Positions 26,991 to 35,790 of a DNA stretch of 64,000 nucleotides are shown here, piece after piece. The stretch comes from Clostridiales bacterium (GTDB lineage: Bacteria > Bacillota > Clostridia > Oscillospirales > Acutalibacteraceae). The stretch spans positions 62,001 to 126,000 of the forward strand of contig JAGZMM010000003.1 of NCBI GenBank assembly GCA_018364155.1, written 5' to 3'. Every line of letters begins with the position of its first letter. Within the stretch, counting starts at the first letter, position 1. The notes beneath the pieces are model-generated. The model saw only the letters and a program-made list of their open reading frames with translations. It was not told the origin of the DNA and did not search any database. The position numbers were made by a program, and so were the translations under genes.

Positions 26991-27917
26991 ATGATAAGCT
27001 ATCTCAAAAGCACCAACGGCCGCATCCACGCAGTCAACGAAAGCGAAGAGGGCTGCTGGATCAACGTCGTCAACCCGACGGAGGACGAGGTCAATCTGCT
27101 GGTGGGCGAGTATGAGGTGGAGCCGGAGTTCATTCGTGCCGCTTTGGACGAGGAAGAATCCTCTCGTATTGAGACCGAGGACGGCGTGACGCTCATCATT
27201 CTCGACGTGCCGATTTCCGAAAAGCAGGACGATGCGGTGGTGTATACCACCGTTCCGATCGGCATTGTCATCACACCTAGGCACGTCATCACCGTTTCGC
27301 TCAACGAAAACCCCATCCTAAGCGAGCTTGCCAACGGGGTGGTCAAGAACACCCACACGGCTTTGAAAACCCAGTTTGTACTGCACATTATGCTGCGTAT
27401 GGCGCTGCGGTATCTACAGTACCTCAAGCAGATTGACAAGCTCAGCTCGTCGGTGGAAACCAATCTACGCAAATCCATGCGAAACAAAGAGCTGATTCAG
27501 CTTTTGGATCTGGAAAAATCCCTGGTGTACTTCTCCACCTCCCTGAAGGCGGACGAGATTACCATGGAAAAGCTCATGCGCGGGCGGTATCTGAAGCTTT
27601 ATGAAGAGGATCAGGACCTGCTGGAGGACTGTCTGATCGAAATCAAGCAGGCCATTGAAATGTCCAGCATTTACCTGAACATTCTTTCCGGCACCATGGA
27701 CGCGTTCGCGTCGGTCATTTCTAACAATCTGAACATCGTGATGAAGGTGTTGACCTCCATCACCATCTTGATGGCCATCCCGACCATTATCTTCAGTTTC
27801 TACGGAATGAATGTACAGGGCTTGCCCTTCGACATTTCCATCTGGTTCCCGACCGGTCTGGCGCTGGCCGCCACGCTGATTACCGGCTTTGTGCTGTATA
27901 AAAAAGACATGCTGTAA
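26991..27917 (+). CDS. corA: CorA-family magnesium/divalent-cation transporter
   Basis: 308-residue pentameric channel for Mg2+ (or Co2+/Ni2+). A long cytoplasmic alpha/beta and helical domain (1-245) precedes two membrane helices at the C-terminus; YGMNVQGLPF between them carries the diagnostic GMN selectivity motif, and the protein ends in the usual basic KKD tail. RBS AAAGGGGGAA. Preceded by a long leader that suggests RNA-level control, and closed by a perfect terminator. Monocistronic. Confidence 0.93.
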   Translation: MISYLKSTNGRIHAVNESEEGCWINVVNPTEDEVNLLVGEYEVEPEFIRAALDEEESSRIETEDGVTLIILDVPISEKQDDAVVYTTVPIGIVITPRHVITVSLNENPILSELANGVVKNTHTALKTQFVLHIMLRMALRYLQYLKQIDKLSSSVETNLRKSMRNKELIQLLDLEKSLVYFSTSLKADEITMEKLMRGRYLKLYEEDQDLLEDCLIEIKQAIEMSSIYLNILSGTMDAFASVISNNLNIVMKVLTSITILMAIPTIIFSFYGMNVQGLPFDISIWFPTGLALAATLITGFVLYKKDML

Positions 27918-27943
27918 TGCTGTCGCCAGTATATCTATGACGA

Positions 27944-27979
27944 AAAAAGCAGGACGCAACTGATTGCGTCCTGCTTTTT
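27944..27979. terminator. Terminator after corA
   Basis: 16-bp perfect stem AAAAAGCAGGACGCAA with its complement around CTGA, with A and T runs on either side. Confidence 0.92.
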
Positions 27980-28172
27980 GTCGATCAAATGTGTGAAAAC
28001 ATTCCTGTAACTGACGTATCCTATGAGAAAGCATGCACCTCCCCCTGATGCTCGTTGCCGCATCCGGCTTTTTTGCGCGGCAGCCAGGCTCTCTCCATCT
28101 ATGACGTCCCATCGCCGGGGAGCGGTATGCTTTGCGGCATTCCTTCTGGAAGCCGCCCTTTACAAGCGACGC

Positions 28173-28973
28173 CTACGCTTTTTTCTCGATCCCATAGGCG
28201 TGGTGGAGAGGTCCGCTTCCCGCGCCTAGGTCAAGGCCTGCTTTGAGCGCGCCGGTCAAGTAGTCCTTGGCTCTTTGCACACTTTCTTTAATGGAATACC
28301 CTGCCGCCAGGTTGCAGGCAATGGCAGAGGAAAGGGTGCAGCCGGTGCCGTGGGTGTTGGGGTTTTGAACCCGTTCGCTGTGAAACCAGGTATACTCGCC
28401 GTTGTGATAGAGAAGGTCGTCCGCCGTATCCGTAAGATGACCTCCCTTGATGAGCACGCCGCCCCGCAGCGCCCCGGCAATTTCGTTTGCCGCCGCTTCC
28501 ATCTCCCCTGCCGTTTTAATTTCCCGGCCACAGAGGCACTGGGCCTCCGGCAGGTTGGGCGTAAGTAGGTCCGCCAGGGGGAACAGCTCGGTTCTGAGCG
28601 CCTCCACCGCGTCCGCCGCCAGCAGCCGGCTGCCGCTGGTGGATACCATCACCGGGTCAAGCACGATTCTTTTCACAGAATATTCCTTAAGCTTGCTGGC
28701 AATGGCCCGGACGATGGCCGCGGAGGACACCATCCCGATCTTCACCGCATCCGGCCGGATGTCGGACAGCACGCAGTCAAGCTGCTTTTTTACAAACTCT
28801 GGCGGCGTATCCTGCACACCAAAGACCCCGGTGGTGTTCTGCGCGGTCAACGACGTAATCACGCTCATGGCGTACATGCCATGCACTGTAATGGTCTTGA
28901 TGTCCGCCTGAATGCCCGCGCCGCCGCTGGGATCTGACCCGGCGATGGTCAATACCTTTTTTACTTCGCTCAT
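28173..28973 (-). CDS. thiD: Hydroxymethylpyrimidine/phosphomethylpyrimidine kinase
   Basis: 266-residue ribokinase-fold enzyme phosphorylating HMP and HMP-P in thiamine synthesis. Seen: TIAGSDPSGGAGIQADIKT at the N-terminus, GTGCTLSSAIA anion-hole/catalytic motif near the C-terminus, and DPVMVSTSG. ATG 28973 overlaps the preceding HAD gene stop in an ATGA, and GGAGG lies 7 bases upstream. Last gene of the thiM-thiE-HAD-thiD operon, which supplies both halves of thiamine phosphate. Confidence 0.95.
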   Translation of the reverse strand: MSEVKKVLTIAGSDPSGGAGIQADIKTITVHGMYAMSVITSLTAQNTTGVFGVQDTPPEFVKKQLDCVLSDIRPDAVKIGMVSSAAIVRAIASKLKEYSVKRIVLDPVMVSTSGSRLLAADAVEALRTELFPLADLLTPNLPEAQCLCGREIKTAGEMEAAANEIAGALRGGVLIKGGHLTDTADDLLYHNGEYTWFHSERVQNPNTHGTGCTLSSAIACNLAAGYSIKESVQRAKDYLTGALKAGLDLGAGSGPLHHAYGIEKKA

Positions 28974-29641
28974 GTCCATTCCTCCCACCATGCTTTCATG
29001 GCCTGCGGCGCCTGCTCAAGCGAGGAAAGATATCCGTCCGCTCGGTTTTTTACCTCGTCCGCCTGTGGTTCCGACGGGTCGAACACGCCGACCACTCGAA
29101 ATCCCGCCGCTTTCGCAGATTTTACACAATAAAGCGCGTCTTCAAAAACCATCGTTTCTTCCTTTTTTGTCCCAAGCAATGCCGCCGCCCGTTCGTAAAA
29201 AGCGGGCTGGTCCTTGGGGCAGCCTGCTTCCTGGCAGGAAAGCACAAAGGAAAAGAAGGGCAGAAGCCCGGTGCGAGCCAGCGCCGCCTTTGCAAGCGAA
29301 GGGTGGGTGGCGGTAGCCACGCAAAGGCGCACGCCTTTGCCGGAAAGCCACTCCACCAGTGCCTTTGCCCCCGGCTTGAGAGGCAGGCTCTCTCGGTACT
29401 TTCGCTCCACACAGCCGTTTAGCTTAGCTAGAATCGCTTCCTCGTCCAAGGAAACCCCCAGACTTTGAAAATATCGAGCGGTCTGGGTAAAGCTCAAGGG
29501 CGCCAGAATCCGATCAAGCCCGTCGGGCGGCGTGATCCCCTGGCTTTGCAAAAAGGCCTCCCCTACCCCGTCCCAGGCGGTCATGGAATCGAGAAGGGTG
29601 CCGTCCATGTCGAAGATGGCCCCTTTGAAAGAGCCGTTCAT
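28970..29641 (-). CDS. HAD-superfamily phosphatase in the thiamine operon
   Basis: 223-residue HAD hydrolase with motif I FDMDGTLLDS (nucleophile Asp), motif II VATATH, Lys in CPKDQPAFYERA and motif IV VFEDALYCVKSAKAAG, with a helical cap (about 20-90). Overlaps thiE and thiD by four bases each (ATGA), so it is translationally coupled to thiamine enzymes. It may dephosphorylate a thiamine intermediate (TMP, HMP-P or THZ-P); this is inference from position, since HAD sequence alone does not fix the substrate. PGMB/GPH-like phosphatases look similar. Confidence 0.85.
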   Translation of the reverse strand: MNGSFKGAIFDMDGTLLDSMTAWDGVGEAFLQSQGITPPDGLDRILAPLSFTQTARYFQSLGVSLDEEAILAKLNGCVERKYRESLPLKPGAKALVEWLSGKGVRLCVATATHPSLAKAALARTGLLPFFSFVLSCQEAGCPKDQPAFYERAAALLGTKKEETMVFEDALYCVKSAKAAGFRVVGVFDPSEPQADEVKNRADGYLSSLEQAPQAMKAWWEEWT

Positions 29642-30276
29642 GCGGTCATTTCCTCCGACAGGGCCCGCAGCCGCCGGGTGGCCGCCGCCACGTCGGGGCT
29701 TGCGAAGATGGCGGAGATGACTGCAATGCCATGAACGCCGCTACCTCTAAGCTTTAAGACATTTGCTTCGCCAATCCCGCCGATAGCCACCACTGGGATG
29801 GTAACCGCCTCACAGATTCGGCGCAGGGTTTCGAAGGAAACGTCGTTGGCATCAAGCTTCGTGGAAGTGGAGAACACAGCACCCACCCCTAAATAATCCG
29901 CGCCGCTTTCTTGGGCTTTGACCGCCTGCTCCACCGTGTTCGCCGACACGCCCAGAATTTTTTCCTCCCCGATCAACCGGCGCACGTCCTTTGCCTGCAT
30001 GTCCGACTGGCCCACGTGTACTCCGTCGGCACCGGCGCGCAGGGCCACCTCAATGTTATCGTTGATGACAAAGGGGATGCTGTGCCGAGCGGCGATTTTT
30101 TTGATTTTCCATGCCTCTTCCAAAAACGCTTCTTCGCTGAGATGCTTCTCCCGCAGCTGCAAAAAGGTAGCACCTGAAGCGGCAATCTCCTCCACCTGGT
30201 CCTCCAGCGACCGGCCGTTTAGCCAGGACCGGTCGGTGACCACATACAGCCGCATGGCTTTCTTATCGAGTTTCAA
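29638..30276 (-). CDS. thiE: Thiamine-phosphate synthase
   Basis: 212-residue TIM-barrel enzyme joining HMP-PP and HET-P to thiamine phosphate. Visible: LYVVTDRSWLNGR start, FLQLREKHLSEEAF, FVINDNIEVALRAGADGVHVGQSDM and GVGAVFSTSTK, then AIGGIGEANV. I choose TTG 30276 because GGAGG sits 8 bases before it; the first ATG in frame with a weak site is 30255 and ATG 30291 lies deeper in thiM. It overlaps thiM by 14 bases and the HAD gene by 4. Confidence 0.93.
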   Translation of the reverse strand: MKLDKKAMRLYVVTDRSWLNGRSLEDQVEEIAASGATFLQLREKHLSEEAFLEEAWKIKKIAARHSIPFVINDNIEVALRAGADGVHVGQSDMQAKDVRRLIGEEKILGVSANTVEQAVKAQESGADYLGVGAVFSTSTKLDANDVSFETLRRICEAVTIPVVAIGGIGEANVLKLRGSGVHGIAVISAIFASPDVAAATRRLRALSEEMTA

Positions 30277-31087
30277 CGCGCATGCCTCCATTGAGCAGAG
30301 ACGGGCTCATGCTGCTCATATAGTCGATCAAATAGGTACGCAGGGTGCCCGTTCCCCCTTCGTTCTTTTGCATCTTTGCAAACGCCAGCTCCCCGCACAG
30401 GCCCATGGCGCACACGGCCGCCGCCGTGGCTTCCAGAAGCTTATCCGGGTTTGCCCCGCAGTAGCAGCCCGTCACCTCGCTGAGCATGCAGCCGGTGCCG
30501 GTGATTTTCGCCATGAGCGGATGACCGTTTCGCACCAGATACACGTTGCTTTGATTGGCCACCAGGTCGATGGCGCCGGTGATGGCGATTACCGCCCCGG
30601 TTTTTGCGCTTAAATCTTTTGCAAAGCGGATGGCCTCGTGGATGTTTTCATCGGTCACTGCGTCGTTTAAGCCGGCATCCACTCCTTTGGTGTCCGCCGC
30701 GGCCCCGGCCACCGCCTTCATTTCGGACATGTTGCCCCGGATGACGGAAACCTTTATCTCTTCCAGCAGCCTTTGCACGGTCTCGGTGCGCAGCGCACAA
30801 GCGCCCGCTCCCACCGGGTCGAGAATCACCGGGCGGCACAGCGCGTTGGCCTTTTTGCCTGCCAGGATCATGGACTGGACGGTTCTTTCGTTTAAGGTTC
30901 CGATGTTGAGAACCAACGCATTGCAAATGGAGGTAATATCCTCCACTTCCTTTGCATCATCCGCCATGATGGGAGAACCGCCGCAGGCCAGCGCTATGTT
31001 TGCACAGTCGTTGACGGTGACATAGTTGGTAATGGCATGCACCAACGGCGTTTTCTTGTGGACGTTTTCCAAAATTGCTTCAAACAT
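30263..31087 (-). CDS. thiM: Hydroxyethylthiazole kinase
   Basis: 274-residue salvage kinase phosphorylating hydroxyethylthiazole. Seen: KTPLVHAITNYVTVNDCANIALACGGSPIM (substrate pocket), VILDPVGAGA, VIRGNMSEM, and KITGTGCMLSEVTGCY near the C-terminus (anion hole with catalytic Cys/Asp region). First gene of the operon; RBS AAAGGAG. No TPP riboswitch motif is visible in the 59 bases to the helicase gene, so it may be cotranscribed with the helicase or constitutively expressed. Confidence 0.95.
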   Translation of the reverse strand: MFEAILENVHKKTPLVHAITNYVTVNDCANIALACGGSPIMADDAKEVEDITSICNALVLNIGTLNERTVQSMILAGKKANALCRPVILDPVGAGACALRTETVQRLLEEIKVSVIRGNMSEMKAVAGAAADTKGVDAGLNDAVTDENIHEAIRFAKDLSAKTGAVIAITGAIDLVANQSNVYLVRNGHPLMAKITGTGCMLSEVTGCYCGANPDKLLEATAAAVCAMGLCGELAFAKMQKNEGGTGTLRTYLIDYMSSMSPSLLNGGMRVETR

Positions 31088-31110
31088 AATCGGTTTCTCC
31101 TTTCATCCAA

Positions 31111-31140
31111 ACGCCGGCGGGGAAGCATCCCCGCCGGCGT
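31111..31140. terminator. Hairpin between helicase and thiM genes
   Basis: 13-bp GC-rich stem (ACGCCGGCGGGGA/complement) with AGCA loop. The following T-run on the minus strand is only TTT, so termination is probably partial. Confidence 0.55.
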
Positions 31141-31146
31141 AACGTC

Positions 31147-32856
31147 CTAATTGGATCGACCCTGTCCTTTTTTGTACTCGGCGGGTCTGCGCCGGCCGTC
31201 CCGGGCCTTCTTTCCCGGATACGGCCGCCCCTCTTTGCGGGAACGGGAAGGACGGGGTTTTGCCCCGCTCATAAGAGTGAAGTTCACCTTATAGCTGCGG
31301 ATTTTGCTGTTCTGCATGGTGTCCATCACCCGCTGGGCATCGTCCCGGTTTAGCTCCACCTGGGTATGGTCGCCAAAAATATCGATCTTACCGATGGACT
31401 TGGCGGGAATGCCAGTGGCGTCCACAATGGCGCCCACGATGAAGTTGGGAGCGATCTTCTGGTTGCGCCCCACGTTTACCCGCAGATAGGTCCGCCCGCT
31501 GCCAAAGCGGTCTTCCAGGCGCGGCTGAGGCTTGGGGGCGTCCACCACCGGGATGGCCCTGCGATCCTTCCCCGCCGTCATGGCCAGCAGCGCAAGCGCC
31601 ACCTGCCGGTCGGAATAGCCACGGGCATTGAGCGTTTCGAGCGCCTCCTCAAAGGCGCCCTCCTCCCCTTCGTCGAGCACCCGGCCAATCTTTGCAAAGA
31701 AGGCTTCTCCACGTTTATTGAGAATATCCTCTCTGGACGGAAGGGGCTGCTCGGCAATGGGCGCTTTGACGAACTGTTCGATCTCCTTGACCCGGCGCAC
31801 CTGGGCCCGGTTACAGGCCAGGGTGTAGGAAGCGCCAGTCTTGCCTGCCCGGCCAGTGCGGCCGATGCGGTGGATGTAATATTCAAACTCCTGGGGAATA
31901 TCAAAGTTAAAAACCGCGTCCACATCCTCCACGTCGATGCCCCTGGCCGCCACGTCGGTGGCCACCAGGATGCGCACCCGGCCGGTCTTGAAGTCGTGCA
32001 TGACCTTGCTGCGCACCGCTTGCTTCATGTCCCCATGCAGGCCCAGAGCGGCAAACCCGTGCCGGTCGAGATACTCCACCAGCTCGTCCACCATCTTCTT
32101 GGTGTTGCAAAACACCACCGATCGGTTGGGGGCCCTGTGCTGCAGCAAAAGGTTGAGCGCGTCCATCTTCTGGGACAGGGGTACCAAATAGAAGGACTGC
32201 TCGATGGTATCCAGCGTGCGCTGGCCCTTGTCCACGGCAACGAGGACCGGGTCCTTCTGAAACTCCTTGGTAAGCTTTAAAATCGCCGGCGGCATGGTGG
32301 CGGAAAAGAGCACCGTCTGCCGTTCTTCCGGCGCTTCGCTTAGAATGGTCTGAATGTCCTCGTAAAAGCCCATGTTGAGCATCTCGTCCGCCTCGTCGAG
32401 CACCACCATGCTCAAATCTCCCAGCTGCAGGGTTCCTCTGCGCATGTGGTCCATTACTCGGCCCGGCGTGCCGATGACCAGGTTGGCGGTTTTAAGCTGG
32501 CGAAACTGGATGGGCATGGGCTGACCGCCGTACACGGTGGCGATGCGCACTCCCGGCTTATACCGGGCGTACTTGCGCATTTCGTCGCTGATCTGCATGG
32601 CAAGCTCCCGGGTAGGACTTAAGACGAGCACCTTTGGCGTCACGTCCGCATCGCCGCGGATACGCTCCACCGCAGGGATGCCAAAGGCGGCGGTCTTGCC
32701 CGTGCCGGTGCTGGAACGGCCAATCACATCCTTTCCCTCCAAAAGGAGTGGGATGGTCCTGGCCTGGATTTCCGTGGTCTGGGTATACTGCATGTCTGCC
32801 ACGGCGCGAAGCACCGCTTCGGACAAGGGTAAGGTTTGAAATAAAGTGGGTTGCAT
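31147..32856 (-). CDS. DEAD-box RNA helicase (CshA/DbpA type)
   Basis: 569-residue helicase. Q motif FQTLPLSEAVLRAVADMQYTQTTEIQ, motif I SSTGTGKT, Ia PTREL, DEAD box VLDEADEM, SAT, motif VI HRIGRTGRAGKTG. The C-terminal region contains a DbpA-type RNA-binding domain (LRVNVGRNQKIAPNFIVGAIVDATG...) and then a very basic Arg/Lys-rich tail. Such proteins unwind rRNA or mRNA during ribosome assembly and cold adaptation. ATG 32856 (MQPTLFQ) is preferred to 32898; the RBS is weak. A -10 with the motif TGGTAAAAT lies at 32923-32931. Confidence 0.93.
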   Translation of the reverse strand: MQPTLFQTLPLSEAVLRAVADMQYTQTTEIQARTIPLLLEGKDVIGRSSTGTGKTAAFGIPAVERIRGDADVTPKVLVLSPTRELAMQISDEMRKYARYKPGVRIATVYGGQPMPIQFRQLKTANLVIGTPGRVMDHMRRGTLQLGDLSMVVLDEADEMLNMGFYEDIQTILSEAPEERQTVLFSATMPPAILKLTKEFQKDPVLVAVDKGQRTLDTIEQSFYLVPLSQKMDALNLLLQHRAPNRSVVFCNTKKMVDELVEYLDRHGFAALGLHGDMKQAVRSKVMHDFKTGRVRILVATDVAARGIDVEDVDAVFNFDIPQEFEYYIHRIGRTGRAGKTGASYTLACNRAQVRRVKEIEQFVKAPIAEQPLPSREDILNKRGEAFFAKIGRVLDEGEEGAFEEALETLNARGYSDRQVALALLAMTAGKDRRAIPVVDAPKPQPRLEDRFGSGRTYLRVNVGRNQKIAPNFIVGAIVDATGIPAKSIGKIDIFGDHTQVELNRDDAQRVMDTMQNSKIRSYKVNFTLMSGAKPRPSRSRKEGRPYPGKKARDGRRRPAEYKKGQGRSN

Positions 32857-32922
32857 AGTACCTGCTTTCTGTTTGACCGGCGGCCGGTAGGCCGCCAACG
32901 ATGCATCATGGTGTATCTGTTT

Positions 32923-32928
32923 ATTTTA
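32923..32928 (-). promoter_or_regulatory. Extended -10 element of the helicase gene
   Basis: TAAAAT preceded by GTGG gives an extended -10. The hexamer 17 bases upstream (GCTGCA) is a poor -35. Confidence 0.5.
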
Positions 32929-33079
32929 CCACAAAGAAACCCATTTGCAGCAAAAATACGAAAAGGTTTTATAATTATGGCATGTCGCTGGGCTTTTTCA
33001 TCCTGTTAAGCCCCCTTTTTATCCATAAAAACGGGGTTTTGTGTGGTTCGGGCCGAAAAACCTCTGCGCCGCCTACAAC

Positions 33080-33126
33080 AAGGGCTTCGAACATCCGGCA
33101 TAGGATGCCGGGTATCCGAAGCCCTT
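33080..33126 (-). terminator. Two-part hairpin after hydF
   Basis: Outer arms AAGGGCTTCG/CGAAGCCCTT enclose an inner CCGGCAT/ATGCCGG hairpin, 11 bases after the hydF stop. There is no T-run, so it may be a processing or weak termination structure. Confidence 0.5.
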
Positions 33127-33136
33127 GCCTCAAAGA

Positions 33137-34327
33137 TCAATAGGTTATTTTATCGAGAATGCCGGTGAGCTTTGCGAGCGCCACCCCATAGTTGGTGATG
33201 GGGACTCCTTGCTCCCGGGCCTTCTGGATGCGGGAAAGAACGTATTTGCGGTTAAACATGCAGGCCCCGCAATGAATCACCAAAGAATAGGGACTCAAAT
33301 CATCGGGAAAATCCGTGCCGCTGACCATATCCACCGTCAGCCCCGGCCCGACCTTCTTTTTAAGCATCCGAGGGATCTTCTCCCGGCCGATGTCCTCGGA
33401 CAAAGGGGCATGGGTGCAGGCTTCTGCAATGAGTACCTTGGAGTGCTCAGTCAGCCGGTCGATGGCGGCCGCTCCTTCTGTGAAGGCCCCGATGTCCCCC
33501 TTATACTGGGCGAACAAAACGGAAAAGGAGGTAAGCAGCGTCCCCTCCGGCTTGAGGGGATACACGGCGGAAAAGGCCTGAGAATCGGTGATAATGAGCT
33601 TAGGGGGCTTTGCAAGGGCCTTAAGCGCTCCCGTCAGCTTATCGGTGGTGACGCTCATGACGATGCACTTATGATCCAAAAGGTCCCGGATGGTCTGCAC
33701 CTGGGGCAGAATCAGCCGTCCCTTCGGCGCCTGGATGTCCTGGGGCATCACCAGCACCACCACGTCGTCTTCCTTTACCAGCCGCCCGGTGATGCTTTCG
33801 GCCTCAAAGTCCTCAGGAATCACCCGCACCAAGGCGGAAAGGAGCTCCTTGACCCCGGTTTTCTCCTTGGCGCTGACCAGAACGGGGGGAAGCCCCGTCG
33901 CTTCCTTCACCTGGGCCGCCAATCCCTCTAGGTCCGTCCGCACGTCCGCCTTGCTGATTACCGGGATCACCGGCACCTTGCGTTTTCTAAGTTCCAAAAG
34001 CCATTCCGTTTCCTTTTTCAAGTCTCCCTCGGAAAAGAGAAGCAGCGCCACATCGGTTTTGTCCATGGCCTTGCGGGTTTTCTCCACCCGCATCTCGCCT
34101 AAACGGCCTTCGTCGTCAAAGCCGGCGGTATCAATAAGCATGCACGGGCCGATGGGATGAATCTCCATGGCCTTATACACCGGGTCGGTGGTGGTGCCCG
34201 CCACGTCGGACACCAAAGCGATGTCATGCCCGGTAATGGCGTTGATTAAGGAGGACTTGCCGCTGTTTCGCCGGCCGTAAATGCCGATGTGCAGCCGGTT
34301 GGCGGCGGGTGTGTTGGCTAATTCCAT
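33137..34327 (-). CDS. hydF: [FeFe]-hydrogenase maturation GTPase HydF
   Basis: 396-residue scaffold on which the diiron subcluster is assembled before transfer to the hydrogenase. N-terminal GTPase: GRRNSGKSSL (G1), DVAGTTTDPV (G2), DTAGFDD (G3), SKAD (G4). C-terminal cluster domain: ACTH near residue 303 and HCGAC near 353, the conserved C-x-H and H-C-x-x-C ligands. Last gene of the hydrogenase maturation operon, 20 bases after hydG. No structural hydrogenase gene is in the window, so it must lie elsewhere. Confidence 0.96.
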   Translation of the reverse strand: MELANTPAANRLHIGIYGRRNSGKSSLINAITGHDIALVSDVAGTTTDPVYKAMEIHPIGPCMLIDTAGFDDEGRLGEMRVEKTRKAMDKTDVALLLFSEGDLKKETEWLLELRKRKVPVIPVISKADVRTDLEGLAAQVKEATGLPPVLVSAKEKTGVKELLSALVRVIPEDFEAESITGRLVKEDDVVVLVMPQDIQAPKGRLILPQVQTIRDLLDHKCIVMSVTTDKLTGALKALAKPPKLIITDSQAFSAVYPLKPEGTLLTSFSVLFAQYKGDIGAFTEGAAAIDRLTEHSKVLIAEACTHAPLSEDIGREKIPRMLKKKVGPGLTVDMVSGTDFPDDLSPYSLVIHCGACMFNRKYVLSRIQKAREQGVPITNYGVALAKLTGILDKITY

Positions 34328-34347
34328 GATGGATTCCCCCTCGTCGG

Positions 34348-35760
34348 TTAGAATCGGAAGTCCCGCTTGCCCTCGTGCAGGTCGCTCAAGTGCGCCATGA
34401 CCAGAGCCTTGACCTTCTCGTTGGGAATGGTGAGAATCTGCCTTTGGATCATGGCCTCACCCTTGGCTCTCGTCTCAGGAGAGGCGTAGTCCTCCAGGTA
34501 TTCCTTGAGGGTCATCAGGGCGTTTGGCAGACAGACGTTGGCGATCTGGCCGGATTTGACCAGCTGCATAAACCGGTCGCCGGTGCGCCCTTCCCGGTAA
34601 CAGGCGGTGCAGAAGCTGGGAATGTGCCCCAGATCCAGCAGCCAGCCCACCACCTCATCAAGAGTACGGGTATCGCTCACCTCGAACTGGGCGGAGTTTT
34701 CCTCTTCCCGCTCGGCATAGCCGCCCACACTGGTGGAGGAAGCTCCGGAAATCTGGGATACACCCAGTTCCAGTACCTTCGCTCTCGTCTCTTCCGACTC
34801 TCTGGTGGAAATGATGATGCCGGTATAGGGCACGGCAACCCGCAGAATCGCCACAATCTTCTTAAAAATCTCGTCTGGGATGGCGTTGGAATACTCGTCC
34901 AGATCCACGTCGTCCGCCGGGCGGATGCGGGGCACGCTGATGGTATGAGGGCCTACCCCCTGGGCCGCCTCCAGATGCTCGGCGTGCATCAAAAGGCCTA
35001 CAAAGTCGTACTTATACATGTTCAGCCCGAACAGCACGCCAATGCCCACATCGTCAATGCCGCCTTCCATGGCTCGGTCCATCGCCTCGGTGTGATAGGC
35101 GTAGTTGCTCTTGGGTCCCTTGGGATGAAGGTATTCGTAGCTTTCCTTGTTGTAGGTTTCCTGGAAAAGAATATAGGTGCCGATGCCCGCTTCCTTGAGC
35201 TTGCGGTAGTTTTCCACCGTGGTGGCCGCAATGTTTACGTTGACCCGGCGGATGGCCCCGTTTTTATGTTTGATGCTGTAGATGGTCTTGATGCTTTCGA
35301 GTACATAGTCAATGGGACAGTTGACCGGGTCCTCGCCGGTTTCCAGCGCCAGGCGCTTGTGGCCCATGTCCTGCAGCGCCGTAACCTCCCGGACAATCTC
35401 CTCCTGGGTCAGCTGCTTGCGGGCAATGTGACAGTTGGAATGGTGATAAGGACAGTACCGGCATTCGTTGACGCAGTAGTTGGACAGATACAAAGGCGCA
35501 AACATAACGATGCGGTTTCCGTAAAAGCGCTGCTTGATCTGCTTTGCCAGAGTAAAGATCTTTTCTATCAAATCGGGAATCTCACATTCCAGCAGCACTG
35601 CCGCCTCCTTGTGGGACAAGCCCTTACATTCCTTGGCCTTTTCTAAAATCTGCTCGATGAGCGCACGGTTTGCCTTGTTCTTTTGAGCATAGTCAAGAGT
35701 TTCTAAGATTTCAGCGTCGTCAATAAATTCGGTTGCGACTTTGGATTTGGGATTGTACAC
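34348..35760 (-). CDS. hydG: [FeFe]-hydrogenase maturase HydG
   Basis: 470-residue radical SAM tyrosine lyase producing CO and CN- ligands for the H-cluster from tyrosine. The radical SAM motif is CVNECRYC (C-x3-C-x2-C), and the C-terminal auxiliary-cluster motif is CTACYREGRTGDRFM, which distinguishes HydG from ThiH. GTG 35760 is the start, with AAAGGGGA 6 bases upstream. Sits between hydE and hydF in the operon. Confidence 0.97.
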   Translation of the reverse strand: MYNPKSKVATEFIDDAEILETLDYAQKNKANRALIEQILEKAKECKGLSHKEAAVLLECEIPDLIEKIFTLAKQIKQRFYGNRIVMFAPLYLSNYCVNECRYCPYHHSNCHIARKQLTQEEIVREVTALQDMGHKRLALETGEDPVNCPIDYVLESIKTIYSIKHKNGAIRRVNVNIAATTVENYRKLKEAGIGTYILFQETYNKESYEYLHPKGPKSNYAYHTEAMDRAMEGGIDDVGIGVLFGLNMYKYDFVGLLMHAEHLEAAQGVGPHTISVPRIRPADDVDLDEYSNAIPDEIFKKIVAILRVAVPYTGIIISTRESEETRAKVLELGVSQISGASSTSVGGYAEREEENSAQFEVSDTRTLDEVVGWLLDLGHIPSFCTACYREGRTGDRFMQLVKSGQIANVCLPNALMTLKEYLEDYASPETRAKGEAMIQRQILTIPNEKVKALVMAHLSDLHEGKRDFRF

Positions 35761-35790
35761 GTTGGGTCCCCTTTCTTTTTTCTGTCGGCC

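Noticed and set aside
31088..31146. TPP riboswitch before thiM
   Set aside because: The 59 bases hold only a GC-rich hairpin and the RBS, with no CUGAGA or GCCAGCG-type TPP core.
32965..33040. Small plus-strand RNA or gene after TATAAT at 32970
   Set aside because: A -10-like hexamer and an imperfect hairpin (about 33009-33036) are present, but there is no -35 and no coding potential, so the support is too thin.
34375..35646. 423-codon open frame on the plus strand opposite hydG
   Set aside because: hydG has clear radical SAM motifs on the minus strand; the antisense frame shows no domain pattern.
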